A stretch of 64,000 nucleotides of DNA from Gordonia jacobaea (GCF_001186365.1 NZ_LDTZ01000024.1:1-64000), one strand, 5' to 3'; positions 37,450 through 46,400 are shown, numbered from the stretch's first letter. The notes: generated by a model not told the origin, from the letters alone. Numbers and translations are program-made.

Positions 37450-37735
37450 CTAAGCGGAACGGTGCCCACCGGTTGTCCGCGCGCTGCGCTCTGACAACGC
37501 TTGTGCGCGAACCATTTTGAGCAGATCGATCATGACGTCGATGGTGTCGGGGCAGAGGCTTGCCAGGTCGACCCCGGACAGATGAGTCTCAGTCGTGGCG
37601 AGCATCTCGACGTAGTCGCGCTGCCGCTGCACACGGTCGAGGTCCTCGGAAGGATTTGAGAGGAAGTACGTCACGCTGACCTCGAAGGCGCTCGCGATGG
37701 CCTCCACTGTCTTGAACGACGGCGTACGCGCCTTA
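37450..37735 (-). pseudogene. C-terminal part of an EspR-like XRE regulator, split by an IS
   Basis: Reads ARTPSFKTVEAIASAFEV onward, the second half of an XRE/EspR-type helix-turn-helix plus a helical dimerisation tail. The matching N-terminal half lies beyond the IS256-family element at 39154-39344. Removing the element and one 9-bp duplication joins the halves in frame to give about 155 residues. As it stands the gene is interrupted; an internal start could give an 85-residue tail fragment, unlikely to bind DNA. Confidence 0.85.
37727..37735. repeat. target-site duplication, left
   Basis: CGCGCCTTA, repeated exactly at 39154-39162 on the other side of the insertion element. Nine bases fits IS256-family insertion. 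Confidence 0.85.
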
Positions 37736-39153
37736 GAGGAATGATCAAGACCTGTGGATCAGGGAGGGCGTGCCTTCCCGTAAATATGATCCTGGTAGTC
37801 ACTTGATCAAGTCAGCGTTGCAGCGCTGGCGGAAAGGCACGCCTCGTGCTCACGGTAGTCAACTCCAACGAAGGTTCCAACCCGGCTGGCGAGGACCGCT
37901 CCATCCTCGATCAGATCGTCCGAGACGGTGCTCGGCAGATGCTCGCCGCGGCATTGCGCGCCGAGGTCGCCGCCTACATCGACCAGTTCACCGATCAGGT
38001 CGATGAGAACGGGCACCGTCTGGTGGTGCGTAACGGCTCCCACAACGAGCGGGAGGTGATGACCGCTGCGGGTGCGGTTGCGGTGAAGGCACCGCGGGTC
38101 AACGACAAGCGCGTCGACCCAGACACCGGTGAGCGGCAGAGGTTCTCGTCGAAGATTCTGCCGGCGTGGGCACGCAAAAGCCCGGAGATCTCCGCGGTCC
38201 TGCCGCTGCTGTACCTGCATGGACTGTCCACCGGCGATTTCGGGCCGGCACTCGAGCAGTTCCTCGGTTCCGGCGCTGGGTTGTCGGCGGCCACCATCAG
38301 CCGACTCACTGCCCAGTGGCAGAAAGAAGCCGCAGCCTTCGCCGACCGCGACATCACCGCCGACTATGTGTACGTGTGGGTCGACGGCATCCACCTCAAG
38401 GTGCGCCTGGAGCAGGAGAAGCTGTGTCTGTTGGTCATGATCGGCGTCCGCGCCGACGGCCGCAAGGAGTTGATCGCGCTCGCTGACGGCTACCGGGAAT
38501 CGACCGAGTCGTGGGCCGATCTGCTGCGCAGCTGTAAACGCCGTGGCATGCCGTCCCCGACCCTGGCGGTCGGGGACGGCGCGCTCGGGTTCTGGGCCGG
38601 GGTCCGCGAGGTGTTCCCCGAGAGCCGGGAACAACGCTGCTGGTTTCATAAGCAAGCCAATGTGCTTGCGGCACTGCCGAAATCGGCACACCCCAACGCT
38701 ATCAAAGCGATGCAGGAAATCTACAACGCCGAAGACGAACAGCATGCCCGTCAAGCCATCGCTGCATTCGAGAAGACCTACGGTGCCAAGTATCCGAAAG
38801 CCGTGGCCAAGATCGTCGACGACACCGACGTGCTCCTGGAGTTCTATCGGTATCCCGCTGAGCATTGGATTCATCTGCGGACCACCAATCCGATCGAGTC
38901 GACGTTCGCGACCGTGCGGCTACGGACCAAAGTCACCAAAGGCCCCGGATCCCGCGCGGCCGGCATCGCGATGGCCTACAAACTGATCGAGGCCGCGCAG
39001 TCGAAATGGCGGGCGGTCAACGCACCACATCTGGTGAAACTGGTCCGTGATGGCGCCACCTTCGAGAAAGGCAAACTCGTCGAACCCGACGCCACCTCAG
39101 GCACCCAGGAGGCCGCCTGAAAACCGCTCATCCACAGGTCTTGACAATATCTC
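37736..39153 (+). mobile_element. IS256-family insertion sequence (1418 bp)
   Basis: The ends are GAGGAATGATCAAGACC (left) and the reverse complement of GAGATATTGTCAAGACC (right): 24-bp terminal inverted repeats with four mismatches, sharing TCAAGACCTGTGGAT. A single intact transposase gene fills the interior and the element is bracketed by a 9-bp duplication. Ends, transposase and duplication are all intact, so the insertion looks recent and possibly still active. Confidence 0.9.
37846..39120 (+). CDS. IS256-family (mutator-type) transposase
   Basis: A 424-residue DDE transposase. Catalytic residues appear as Asp in VWVDGIHLKV, Asp in AVGDGALGFW and Glu in TNPIESTFATVRLRT, with the family's CWFHKQANVL between the second Asp and Glu. 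Length is normal and no frameshift is seen. It starts at GTG 37846 and ends 33 bp before the right end of the element. Confidence 0.95.
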   Translation: MLTVVNSNEGSNPAGEDRSILDQIVRDGARQMLAAALRAEVAAYIDQFTDQVDENGHRLVVRNGSHNEREVMTAAGAVAVKAPRVNDKRVDPDTGERQRFSSKILPAWARKSPEISAVLPLLYLHGLSTGDFGPALEQFLGSGAGLSAATISRLTAQWQKEAAAFADRDITADYVYVWVDGIHLKVRLEQEKLCLLVMIGVRADGRKELIALADGYRESTESWADLLRSCKRRGMPSPTLAVGDGALGFWAGVREVFPESREQRCWFHKQANVLAALPKSAHPNAIKAMQEIYNAEDEQHARQAIAAFEKTYGAKYPKAVAKIVDDTDVLLEFYRYPAEHWIHLRTTNPIESTFATVRLRTKVTKGPGSRAAGIAMAYKLIEAAQSKWRAVNAPHLVKLVRDGATFEKGKLVEPDATSGTQEAA

Positions 39154-39162
39154 CGCGCCTTA
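39154..39162. repeat. target-site duplication, right
   Basis: CGCGCCTTA, identical to 37727-37735; marks the right boundary of the IS256-family element. Confidence 0.85.
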
Positions 39163-39344
39163 CCTGTGCGCAACTGCGAAATGTAGGCGTCGCTCAACGA
39201 GTGGCCGTGCTGATTGGCTTTCTCCGCGATCCGCTTACCGGTATACCGTCGGCCGTCTTCATCGCGAGAATGCTCAAACAGTTCGGCCAGTTTGGCGGCG
39301 AAACTGTCGTCGCCGTCGGGAGCCGTGCCCGGGCGAGTGGTCAT
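39154..39344 (-). pseudogene. N-terminal part of an EspR-like XRE regulator, split by an IS
   Basis: Encodes MTTRPGTAPDGDDSF through AYISQLRTGKAR, with FAAKLAELFEHSRDEDGRRYTGKRIAEKANQHGHSLSDAYISQLR matching the N-terminal helix-turn-helix of EspR/XRE regulators. After the IS boundary the frame runs on into the element for about 60 codons of unrelated sequence. The rest of the gene is at 37450-37735. In EspR the DNA-binding helices come from this end, so the intact protein was probably a nucleoid-type or specific regulator. Confidence 0.85.
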
Positions 39345-39469
39345 GATTCAGAACTCGCCCGACGTGTCGATGTCGATGACGCTATTCCCCCTGGCGCTGT
39401 GTCTGCTACGGACCGCAATCGTACCCACACCATGTAGGTGTGCGTCGTGCATCCCCGGTGCAGGGTGCG

Positions 39470-39673
39470 TCACAGTTCGTCGTTGGGTCCTCGCGTGCGC
39501 CTGTCGAGATCGCGAAGGAAATCCGCGTCGTCGTCGGGCCCTACGGGTCCGTGGCTGCGAGACGTCGGCCTCCCCGTCGTCGTGTCACGTCGTTCTGCCA
39601 GAGCGGGCCCAAACGCGCGCCACAACAGAAAACCGATCGCGGCCAAGCCGACGATGGCCAAAAGAAACGTCAT
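39470..39673 (-). CDS. small single-pass membrane protein
   Basis: A 67-residue protein with one N-terminal helix (TFLLAIVGLAAIGFLLWRAF) and a charged cytoplasmic-type tail rich in Asp and Arg. Function not recognised. A strong GGGAGG site 5 bases before the ATG supports translation. It lies 69 bp downstream of the BldC-like gene on the same strand. Confidence 0.6.
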   Translation of the reverse strand: MTFLLAIVGLAAIGFLLWRAFGPALAERRDTTTGRPTSRSHGPVGPDDDADFLRDLDRRTRGPNDEL

Positions 39674-39742
39674 GGCAACCTCCCATCAACCAGGGTACGC
39701 GCCCCGGTGTGGGAGATCGGTGAGCCCAGCGGCGCGTGGTGA

Positions 39743-39964
39743 CTATCCGACGCGACGATTGAGAAGTGCGACGACGTCCTCCTCGCGGAAACGACGATGG
39801 CCGCCGGGGGTACGAATCGACCCGAGAATGCCCGAGCTCGCCCACCGTGCGACGGTCTTGGGGTTCACGTTGAACATCGCGGCAACCTGGCCGGGGGTCA
39901 GTGTGTGCTGGCTTGCGAGGCCGGGGGTGATGACGGTGGCTACACCAGGGCTGAGAGCGGTCAT
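39743..39964 (-). CDS. bldC: BldC/MerR-like helix-turn-helix regulator
   Basis: A 73-residue DNA-binding protein consisting of one winged-helix domain: LTPGQVAAMFNVNPKTVARWASSGILGSIRTPGGHRRFREEDVVALL. This is the BldC/excisionase-like pattern of actinobacterial developmental regulators, conserved in mycobacteria as Rv0500A. The ATG at 39964 follows AGGGGAG; upstream in-frame codons have no such site. Targets unknown. Confidence 0.85.
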   Translation of the reverse strand: MTALSPGVATVITPGLASQHTLTPGQVAAMFNVNPKTVARWASSGILGSIRTPGGHRRFREEDVVALLNRRVG

Positions 39965-40118
39965 TGTTCTCCCCTTCGGGTTTCTCTTCCAAAGACGCGC
40001 GGTGATTGCGCGTTGAGACATGAATACACGCAAAACGCCCAGGTACTCGAACCGTCATTACGAGGTAAAGAGAGTCAAAAGGTGCCTGTGACCTGCAAAC
40101 ACCGATTATGCACCCAAG

Positions 40119-40124
40119 TATCCT
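40119..40124 (+). promoter_or_regulatory. candidate -10 box for a leaderless transcript
   Basis: TATCCT lies 6 bases before the GTG at 40131. That spacing would start the mRNA at the start codon itself, a common arrangement in actinobacteria. No convincing -35 box and no ribosome site are present. Confidence 0.35.
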
Positions 40125-40130
40125 GAACAT

Positions 40131-40493
40131 GTGACCGACAAGCAGGAGCCCACTCAAGCGGGTACGCACAAACCAGACAACACAGACATCGCAGGTCAGA
40201 GCCGTGTGGGCATGGGAACGTTGCTCGTCTCGATCCTTCTCTACACCGTGGCGCGACTGCTACTGGTGGTGGTCGTGGCCGCGATCATCATGGGAATCGG
40301 TGCGCTCGCGGGCGTCACCGTGCCGCTGTTGGTAGCCGCGGTGTTCGGTGTCCTCATCGCGCTTCCGTTGGGCATGGTGTTGTTCAAGAAACTGCGCGTG
40401 CGCGTCAACACCCAGATCGCCGCGGTCGACGCCGAGCGCCGTCGTAAACACGACGACCTCCAGACGCGCCTGCGTGGGGCAGACGGCAAATGA
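40131..40493 (+). CDS. DUF4229 membrane protein
   Basis: A 120-residue protein with two adjacent membrane helices (about residues 30-53 and 58-83) and a basic C-terminal tail. LLYTVARLLLVVVVAAIIMGIG matches the DUF4229 pattern of small actinobacterial membrane proteins conserved near the ccs/menA genes. Function unknown. GTG start, probably leaderless. Confidence 0.7.
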   Translation: MTDKQEPTQAGTHKPDNTDIAGQSRVGMGTLLVSILLYTVARLLLVVVVAAIIMGIGALAGVTVPLLVAAVFGVLIALPLGMVLFKKLRVRVNTQIAAVDAERRRKHDDLQTRLRGADGK

Positions 40494-40530
40494 GCCCTAG
40501 ACCACGGCCCCTAGACCCGCCGAACATCCG

Positions 40531-41682
40531 ATGAGTGCCACTCTCGACCCGGCGCGAACCGTCGACCATCGCACAGATCGACGCTGGGCCGACAACGCCG
40601 TGCGACTGATCGAGGCCGACGCACGGCGCAGTGCCGATACGCACCTGCTGCGCTGCGAGCTTCCGGGATGGTCGCGCTGGATCGACGACGGAAGCAACGG
40701 TGCTCCGGGCACCGAGGTCGGCGTCGACCTCTATCTGAAGGACGAAAGCACACACCCCACGGGCTCGCTGAAGCATCGGCTGGCCCGTTCGCTGTTCCTG
40801 TATGCGATCTGCAACGGGTGGATCACCGAGGGCACCACGGTGATCGAGGCGTCATCGGGATCGACGGCGGTCAGCGAGGCGTACTTCGCGCATCTGATCG
40901 GGGTGCCGTTCATCGCCGTGATGACGTCGGGAACGTCACCCGCCAAGACAGCGCTGATCGAACGCGAGGGCGGTCGCTGCCACTTCGTCGAGCGTGCGTC
41001 GGATGTGTACGACGAGGCGCTGCGGCTCGAGGGCGAACTCGGCGGACATTTCATCGACCAGTTCACGATGGCCGAACGCGCAACCGACTGGCGTGGGAAC
41101 AACAACATCGCGGAGTCGATCTTCGCGCAGATGGCCACCGAGGATCATCCGGTGCCCACGTGGATCGTGGTGGGTGCCGGTACGGGTGGAACGTCGGCGA
41201 CGCTTGGCCGCTACCTGCGCTACCGCAGGCATCCGACGTGGCTGGCCGTCGTCGACCCGGAGAACTCGGTATTCCTGCCCGCGTACGAGACCGGCGACGG
41301 ATCGCTGCGATCGGAGACCGGCTCGCGGATCGAGGGCATCGGTCGGCCGCGCGTCGAGCCGTCGTTCGTGTCGCAGGTCATCGACCGCATGATCGGCGTA
41401 CCCGACGCCGCGTCGATCGCGGCCACACGCCATCTGTCGGATCGCCTCGGGCGTCGCGTCGGCGCGTCGACGGGAACCAACATGTGGGGTGTCGCGCAGG
41501 TGATCTCGGAGATGGTCGCGCAGCGCCGTGCTGGCAGCGTTGTCTCGCTACTGTGCGACTCCGGCGACCGTTACGCCACAACCTATTTCGACGACGACTG
41601 GGTCGCAGCGCAAGGCTTCGACCTCGCGCCGCCCACCGCAGTTCTAGACGAGTTCTACCGGACTGGGGAGTGGACGGGCTGA
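40531..41682 (+). CDS. cds1: PLP-dependent cysteine synthase/desulfhydrase, Cds1-like
   Basis: A 383-residue fold-type II PLP enzyme. The PLP lysine is K81 in [26 protein letters not shown] and [16 protein letters not shown] bind the cofactor phosphate and substrate. The overall sequence follows mycobacterial Cds1 (Rv3684), an L-cysteine desulfhydrase releasing sulfide, rather than CysK. No serine acetyltransferase gene is near. It converges with the tandem hydrolase gene 8 bp downstream. Confidence 0.8.
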   Translation: MSATLDPARTVDHRTDRRWADNAVRLIEADARRSADTHLLRCELPGWSRWIDDGSNGAPGTEVGVDLYLKDESTHPTGSLKHRLARSLFLYAICNGWITEGTTVIEASSGSTAVSEAYFAHLIGVPFIAVMTSGTSPAKTALIEREGGRCHFVERASDVYDEALRLEGELGGHFIDQFTMAERATDWRGNNNIAESIFAQMATEDHPVPTWIVVGAGTGGTSATLGRYLRYRRHPTWLAVVDPENSVFLPAYETGDGSLRSETGSRIEGIGRPRVEPSFVSQVIDRMIGVPDAASIAATRHLSDRLGRRVGASTGTNMWGVAQVISEMVAQRRAGSVVSLLCDSGDRYATTYFDDDWVAAQGFDLAPPTAVLDEFYRTGEWTG

Positions 41683-41690
41683 TCGCCGCG

Positions 41691-43439
41691 TCACGCCGAC
41701 TCGGGGCCGGCGATCTCTCTCGAGGTGTTGTCGTGCAGTCCGAGAGCTCGAAGTGCGTTGGCTTTCAAGAGCTCTCGTGTCGGCATGTGGTAGCCGCTGT
41801 GATCGCCGTAGGCGAGATCGGCGACGGGTATCGAGATGCCGAGGCGGGCTAGCGCTCGTGGCCCACCCAGACGCGTGAACTGCCGATAGTCGTTCGGAGC
41901 GAGGATGAGTCGAACGTCGGCACCGGCGCGTTGCACATGAGCGATCATCGTCTCCGGCATCTGGAAGACCCGCAATCGCGCTAACGCGGCACGCAAGCGG
42001 ATGGACCGAATCCTCCCGGATACGTCAGTGAGGTCCCGTATTCCACGGAAGACCACCCGCTGCCGCTGGAGTTCCAGCCTTGCTGCAGCCGAGTTCGACC
42101 CGTGCAGGAACGGTAGTGGCACGTTGGGCCAGACATCCCACCGGTTGACGTTGGCGATCACGGCAACGGTTCGCGATCGCGCCGACTGTCGATGTGCCGT
42201 CTCGATCGCGGCGTGGGCCGACATCCAATTTCCGGCGCAGATCCCCAGGTGAGCGATGACGTGAATTCGAGAGAGGTTGAGCTCGTCCAGAATTCGGTTA
42301 CCGTCGCGGATGTATGAACGCGTGAACAACTTCACGAACGTGTCGTCGGTCGACGTCGTGCCGGACTCTCCGACGCCCCGCCTGTCGAAACGGACGGTAC
42401 GGCCGCCTCGGGCCGCGACGTCGTTCGCGAGCTCGAGGTACAACCTGGCTGGGCCGCTGCGGATGTCGTGGCCGATCGGGTGGGGGATGAGTACGCGGTC
42501 GGCGGTTCCGTGGGTACCTGCCAAAGCGGTATCCCACACGACGATGCCGTCGCGGGTCGTGCGCACCCGTGTCTGTATCGCGCGACCGTCTGGCGTCGTT
42601 GCCACAACCGCCTCGGTGACCGGAACGGGTTCGACTCGCCTTCGCTGCGTGGGCATGTGTCGGGACACCCACTGTTGGATGTGTTCGAGTTCCTCCGGGA
42701 AATCGATGAGAAGTGCTTCGGTTGCCTGGATGAACGGGGCTTGATCGCTCAGCCCTGTGACCGTGCCTCCTGCAGCGGTGATTGTCTGCGCCAGCGACGA
42801 ATCCCGTTCGTCGTCCGGAATCAACGCGAGAACGTTCCCCTGTCGCTGGCCGAGAACTGCCGCAGGATCGAGGGTCTTACGGGAGAACGCGCGCGCGGCA
42901 TCGCGGTGGAGCGTCAGCCCGGCCAGGTGAACCAATTCTTCGGAACCCGGGGTCGGTGCATCTTGGCCTTCAGCGAGGACCGCGTAGAGCATCTGCTGCG
43001 TCCGGATGAAGTGCCGGCCGCGCTGGATCGGATCCCAGAGCACGAGGCTTTGCGCGCCCTGCTGGACTCGTTCGTTGGACGGCGCCAAGAGCGCGCCACT
43101 GCGGTGTGCAATCACGCAAATCGGTCCGGCACCCATTCGCACGAGATGATCGAATGCCGTGGTGATGCTGTCATCCCAGAGGTCCACGGCTGACGGATCT
43201 TCTTGAGAACCCGCGGACTCACCCGTCCCCGTGTAGTCGATTCGGAGGACAAGCAGGCGCTGTGCTGCAAGGAACTCGGCCAGCCGTTTGAAGCCACGCC
43301 AGGTGTGGTTGAGTTCCTTCCCCAGCGGTGGGCACACCAGTACCGCGCCGCGAACCAGCCCGTCCTCGGGGTAGGTATATACGCCGAAGAGCGGGCCGGC
43401 ATCTGACGACAGGTAGGTCGGTGCGTTGACGATCTTCAT
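41691..43439 (-). CDS. tandem alpha/beta-hydrolase, second domain with Cys nucleophile
   Basis: A 582-residue protein with two hydrolase-like halves. The first (~1-265) resembles exosortase A-associated hydrolases, with DYTGTGES and a nucleophile elbow AHRSGA (Ser114). The second (~275-570) has FDRRGVGESG and an elbow GICAG with Cys401 where Ser is usual, as in dienelactone hydrolases. It is last in a minus-strand run after the amino acid:carrier-protein ligase (3-bp gap), so it may release or transfer an acyl or aminoacyl group from the carrier protein. That role is inference. Confidence 0.7.
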   Translation of the reverse strand: MKIVNAPTYLSSDAGPLFGVYTYPEDGLVRGAVLVCPPLGKELNHTWRGFKRLAEFLAAQRLLVLRIDYTGTGESAGSQEDPSAVDLWDDSITTAFDHLVRMGAGPICVIAHRSGALLAPSNERVQQGAQSLVLWDPIQRGRHFIRTQQMLYAVLAEGQDAPTPGSEELVHLAGLTLHRDAARAFSRKTLDPAAVLGQRQGNVLALIPDDERDSSLAQTITAAGGTVTGLSDQAPFIQATEALLIDFPEELEHIQQWVSRHMPTQRRRVEPVPVTEAVVATTPDGRAIQTRVRTTRDGIVVWDTALAGTHGTADRVLIPHPIGHDIRSGPARLYLELANDVAARGGRTVRFDRRGVGESGTTSTDDTFVKLFTRSYIRDGNRILDELNLSRIHVIAHLGICAGNWMSAHAAIETAHRQSARSRTVAVIANVNRWDVWPNVPLPFLHGSNSAAARLELQRQRVVFRGIRDLTDVSGRIRSIRLRAALARLRVFQMPETMIAHVQRAGADVRLILAPNDYRQFTRLGGPRALARLGISIPVADLAYGDHSGYHMPTRELLKANALRALGLHDNTSREIAGPESA

Positions 43440-43442
43440 GGA

Positions 43443-44387
43443 CTAGAGCGCAAGTGCTGCGCGAACTTCGACAGGCCAATCGGAGCTGTCGATCCCATGA
43501 ATAGCAAACAGCGCCAACGTAATCCGGTCCATGCCAATACCGACGCACGCGCTGTGTGCAGGCTCGCCGTCTGCGGTGGAGATGTCGAAACCGGTTCCGA
43601 AGTGGTCCTGGTGGTTGTTGCACGACAGCAGGGCGGTGCCGTCGTCGAGGTCGCCGTACAGGCGCACGACCAGTTCGGTTTTCAGGTTCTCCTCGAGCTG
43701 ATTCGACGCGAGCATCTTGCCGGTACGGCCGAAGAACGGGTCGTTGGCGGGAACGTCGTCGGCGAGCAGGTGAAGTTTGACGAAGATCTCGTGGGCCACC
43801 CGCGTCCAGGTCGCGCGGTGTTCTTTCGCGCCCTCGGGGTCGCCGACGTACACGAACTCCTGCATGCGGAAGGCCTGCATGCGCAGCGGGTCGTCGGACG
43901 GCTCGTGGCGGAAGCAGTATCCGTGCACGTTGTAGCGAGATCCGCCCTCTGGCAACGTGTTCGGCAGCGTCGAGTACAGCGGGTGGCACGCCGCCGAGAC
44001 GAGCATGGTGCCCGCCGACGAGAGGTGGCCGTCCCACGGCAGGCCGGCTTCTCGGTCGAGAAGCAGCGAACGGTGCTCTGCCGAGCCGCCGGTGAAGGTG
44101 GAGATGGCCCCGGTCAGCTGCGGGAACGACGCGATGTAGTCGGTCTTCTCGTATGCCTCCCGAGGGAAGATCGGCGGGAACCGGAAGCGCGTGATGTTCT
44201 CCTCGCCGTGGGCGTCGACGCCCGCCTGCCACATGATGCGGTCGACCCCGGCGAAAGCAGCCTCGTATTCGGCACCGCGGCCATATAGGCCGTCGAGGCC
44301 GGAGGGAATGAGATGTCCCGCTGCGATCAGTTGATCACGGAACTGGCGATGCGCGACCGGAAGGTCGACGATGAGTTGGTCAGTCAA
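43443..44387 (-). CDS. amino acid:[carrier protein] ligase (SerRS-like)
   Basis: Homologue of the truncated seryl-tRNA synthetase-like enzymes that load small amino acids onto the phosphopantetheine arm of a carrier protein instead of tRNA. The 314-residue protein lacks a tRNA-binding arm. Class II motif 2 (YCFRHEPSDDPLRMQAFRMQE) and motif 3 (GIGMDRITLALF) are present; Cys134, Glu177 and Cys281 fit the three-ligand zinc site of the family. A free-standing carrier protein and AcpS are encoded 1.4-2 kb away in divergent orientation, supporting the assignment. Amino acid identity unknown (glycine or alanine in studied members). Confidence 0.85.
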   Translation of the reverse strand: MTDQLIVDLPVAHRQFRDQLIAAGHLIPSGLDGLYGRGAEYEAAFAGVDRIMWQAGVDAHGEENITRFRFPPIFPREAYEKTDYIASFPQLTGAISTFTGGSAEHRSLLLDREAGLPWDGHLSSAGTMLVSAACHPLYSTLPNTLPEGGSRYNVHGYCFRHEPSDDPLRMQAFRMQEFVYVGDPEGAKEHRATWTRVAHEIFVKLHLLADDVPANDPFFGRTGKMLASNQLEENLKTELVVRLYGDLDDGTALLSCNNHQDHFGTGFDISTADGEPAHSACVGIGMDRITLALFAIHGIDSSDWPVEVRAALAL

Positions 44388-44392
44388 TTGGA

Positions 44393-45547
44393 TTACCCCC
44401 GTAGTGCGAGGACCAGTTGCGAATTGTTCGCCCGGATCCGGTCGTTGGAAACCATGAGTGCTGGTCCGTATGAGTCGCGAAGCAAACGCCCCATCGAGGC
44501 GCGGTGATTCTCGCGGTAACCGTTGATGCCGCAGATGGTCAGTGCACCTGCAACGATTTCGACGACGGCCGTCGACGCAGTCAGTTTGAGATTATTCATC
44601 GTGACCGAGAATCCGATGGTCGGTTCGAGGTGTCCGGCCGCGAGGAATTCTTCGTATTGTGCGATGCCGTCGGAAACCGAGCTCTCGAATCGCTGATGCA
44701 GTTCGAGGAGGTCGGCGAGTCGAGTCGCTTGGGGCGGCGTCGTGCCAGGCGTCTTGCGCGCGGCGGCACGAACTTCGGTGCGCGCCTTGGCTATTGCGGC
44801 GTCGGCCATGCCGAGCCACGCCGCAGCCCACAACGTATGCGACGACGGCTGCATGGTGTGCGCGGAGATGATGGAGTAGTCAACGGGAATCACGTTATCG
44901 ACGCTGGTGTCGGCCGTGAGGATGAAGCCGGGGCTGCAGGTACCGCGGAAGCCGAGGGTGTCCCACTCCGAGGTCTTGGTGAGCTCGGTCTCGGCGCGCG
45001 GACAGACGACAAGCACCTGGTCTCCGGGCGGACTGTCGCTGTTGCGCCGCGCGGTGGTGCAGATGTAGTCCGCATACTCGCCGTAGGAAATGACCGGTGC
45101 ATTCTTTTCGAGATGGACACGATCGCCATTTGTCTGTACGGCGCAAGTCGAGGACCGCACGTCACCGCCCGTGGTGATCTCAGTGGTCGCGGAGGCGAGT
45201 AGCGCTTCGGTGCGTGCGACTTCGCGAGCCAGATCGGCCGCAGCGGGTGTCGCGGCGTGGAAGCGAAGAGTCAGTGCCTGCGAGTGGTGCATGGCAAAAA
45301 TCATCGCGGTCGAACTGCAGGCAGCTCCGAGTTGTCTTGTCACTCTTGCGAGTTCGCTGATCGAGCTTCCACGTCCGCCGAACTCTACCGGCAGGGATGC
45401 CGACAAGAGCCCGTTCTGGCGCAGTGCGTCGACGGCCTCGCGTGGAAAGCGTCCATTGCGATCGACATCATCGGCAGCAGCTGCGGCAACCTCGACGACC
45501 GTCGAAGCGTCCAACGCGCATGCAGAATCCAATTCTCCTGTGGTCAA
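44393..45547 (-). CDS. acyl-CoA dehydrogenase-like flavoprotein of the carrier-protein cluster
   Basis: A 384-residue FAD enzyme of the acyl-CoA dehydrogenase fold (ARVTRQLGAACSSTAMIFAMHHSQ; GGRGSSISELARV; C-terminal GALTICGINGYRENHR). The usual catalytic Glu of the YEGTNQ type is not seen. With the ligase gene only 5 bp downstream, it may oxidise an aminoacyl- or acyl-carrier protein, as flavin dehydrogenases do for prolyl carrier proteins in pyrrole biosynthesis (inference). A TTG start at 45547 lies 6 bases after GGGAGG; GTG at 45550 is the alternative. Confidence 0.75.
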   Translation of the reverse strand: MTTGELDSACALDASTVVEVAAAAADDVDRNGRFPREAVDALRQNGLLSASLPVEFGGRGSSISELARVTRQLGAACSSTAMIFAMHHSQALTLRFHAATPAAADLAREVARTEALLASATTEITTGGDVRSSTCAVQTNGDRVHLEKNAPVISYGEYADYICTTARRNSDSPPGDQVLVVCPRAETELTKTSEWDTLGFRGTCSPGFILTADTSVDNVIPVDYSIISAHTMQPSSHTLWAAAWLGMADAAIAKARTEVRAAARKTPGTTPPQATRLADLLELHQRFESSVSDGIAQYEEFLAAGHLEPTIGFSVTMNNLKLTASTAVVEIVAGALTICGINGYRENHRASMGRLLRDSYGPALMVSNDRIRANNSQLVLALRG

Positions 45548-45740
45548 CACATTCCTCCCAAAATGCGAAAACGGAGCGGGATTCACGGACTGATAAATCC
45601 CCCAAATGCACGGACCTGTCTTTCCCCCTGTGGTCCATTTTTCAATGCGCCTGTAGTATACGAGCACGATGTGACATCTGCAACGCCAGGTTTTGCAGCT
45701 TAATCATCGGTGGGGATCATGTTCGGCTCGGGAGGGAACA
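45548..45740. promoter_or_regulatory. divergent control region of the carrier-protein cluster
   Basis: This 193-bp spacer is visibly richer in A/T than its surroundings, including runs such as CATTTTTCAAT and TAGTATACG. TAGTAT near 45653 is a plausible -10 box, and GTATAC is palindromic so could serve either strand. GGACC near 45614 and GGTCC near 45632 are inverted. It must hold the promoters of both arms. Confidence 0.4.
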
Positions 45741-45995
45741 ATGGAAATCAACAAAAGCGACATTCGGGGCATACTGGACAAGTATGGAAAACTAACGGTC
45801 GCAGCAGAAGAGGTGTCGGACGATACCGACCTATTCACCGTCGGCTTGACGTCACACGCAACCGTGAACGTCATGTTGGGACTCGAAGATCTTTACGACG
45901 TCGAGTTTCCCGAGGAGATTCTGAAGAAGTCGACCTTCTCCAGCGTTAACAGCCTTGCCTCGGCGCTGAGCACCCTCGTCGCTGCCGGAGTATGA
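45741..45995 (+). CDS. acyl/aminoacyl carrier protein
   Basis: An 84-residue acidic four-helix carrier protein. The phosphopantetheine site is Ser38 in FTVGLTSHATVNVMLGLEDLYDVEFPEEIL; the usual Asp-Ser-Leu reads Thr-Ser-His, a variant that fits carrier proteins paired with SerRS-like ligases rather than fatty-acid ACP. The ATG follows GGGAGGG. Its stop overlaps the AcpS start, so modification enzyme and carrier are made together. Confidence 0.85.
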   Translation: MEINKSDIRGILDKYGKLTVAAEEVSDDTDLFTVGLTSHATVNVMLGLEDLYDVEFPEEILKKSTFSSVNSLASALSTLVAAGV

Positions 45996-46366
45996 GCCTC
46001 GTCGTCGGCTGCGACCTTGTCGACGTCGCTGATGTGAGTGTCTCGATCGAAGCGTTCGGAGACCGCTATCTACGGCGCGTCTTCACCGATGCCGAGCTCG
46101 CGCGATGCGAAGGGCCCACGCGCGCACAGCGTCTCGCGGCACGCTTCGCTGCAAAGGAGTCGGTCATCAAAACGTTGATCGACTCCGACGCTGCGACCCC
46201 GCTGCATGAGATCGAGGTCGTCATGAACGGTCCGGTGCCCGGTATTCGGCTGACCGGAAGCTTGGCTGCTGTCGCCGAACGAAAGAACTGGCGCGAGCCG
46301 TCGCTGTCGCTGTCGCACACGTCGACGCATGCGATGGCGACGGTTATCGCCAACGTTGGGGTGTGA
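45992..46366 (+). CDS. holo-[acyl-carrier-protein] synthase (AcpS-type)
   Basis: Transfers 4'-phosphopantetheine from CoA to the carrier-protein serine. The 124-residue protein has the Mg-binding Asp8 in GCDLVDV, RFAAKESVIK with Glu56, and SLSHTSTHAMATV. Size is normal for AcpS. Since the genome must also have its general AcpS, this copy is probably dedicated to the adjacent carrier protein. ATGA overlap with the upstream gene. Confidence 0.85.
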   Translation: MSLVVGCDLVDVADVSVSIEAFGDRYLRRVFTDAELARCEGPTRAQRLAARFAAKESVIKTLIDSDAATPLHEIEVVMNGPVPGIRLTGSLAAVAERKNWREPSLSLSHTSTHAMATVIANVGV

Positions 46367-46400
46367 TGCACCGCACGTCGCGTCGCATACCATCGGTCGC

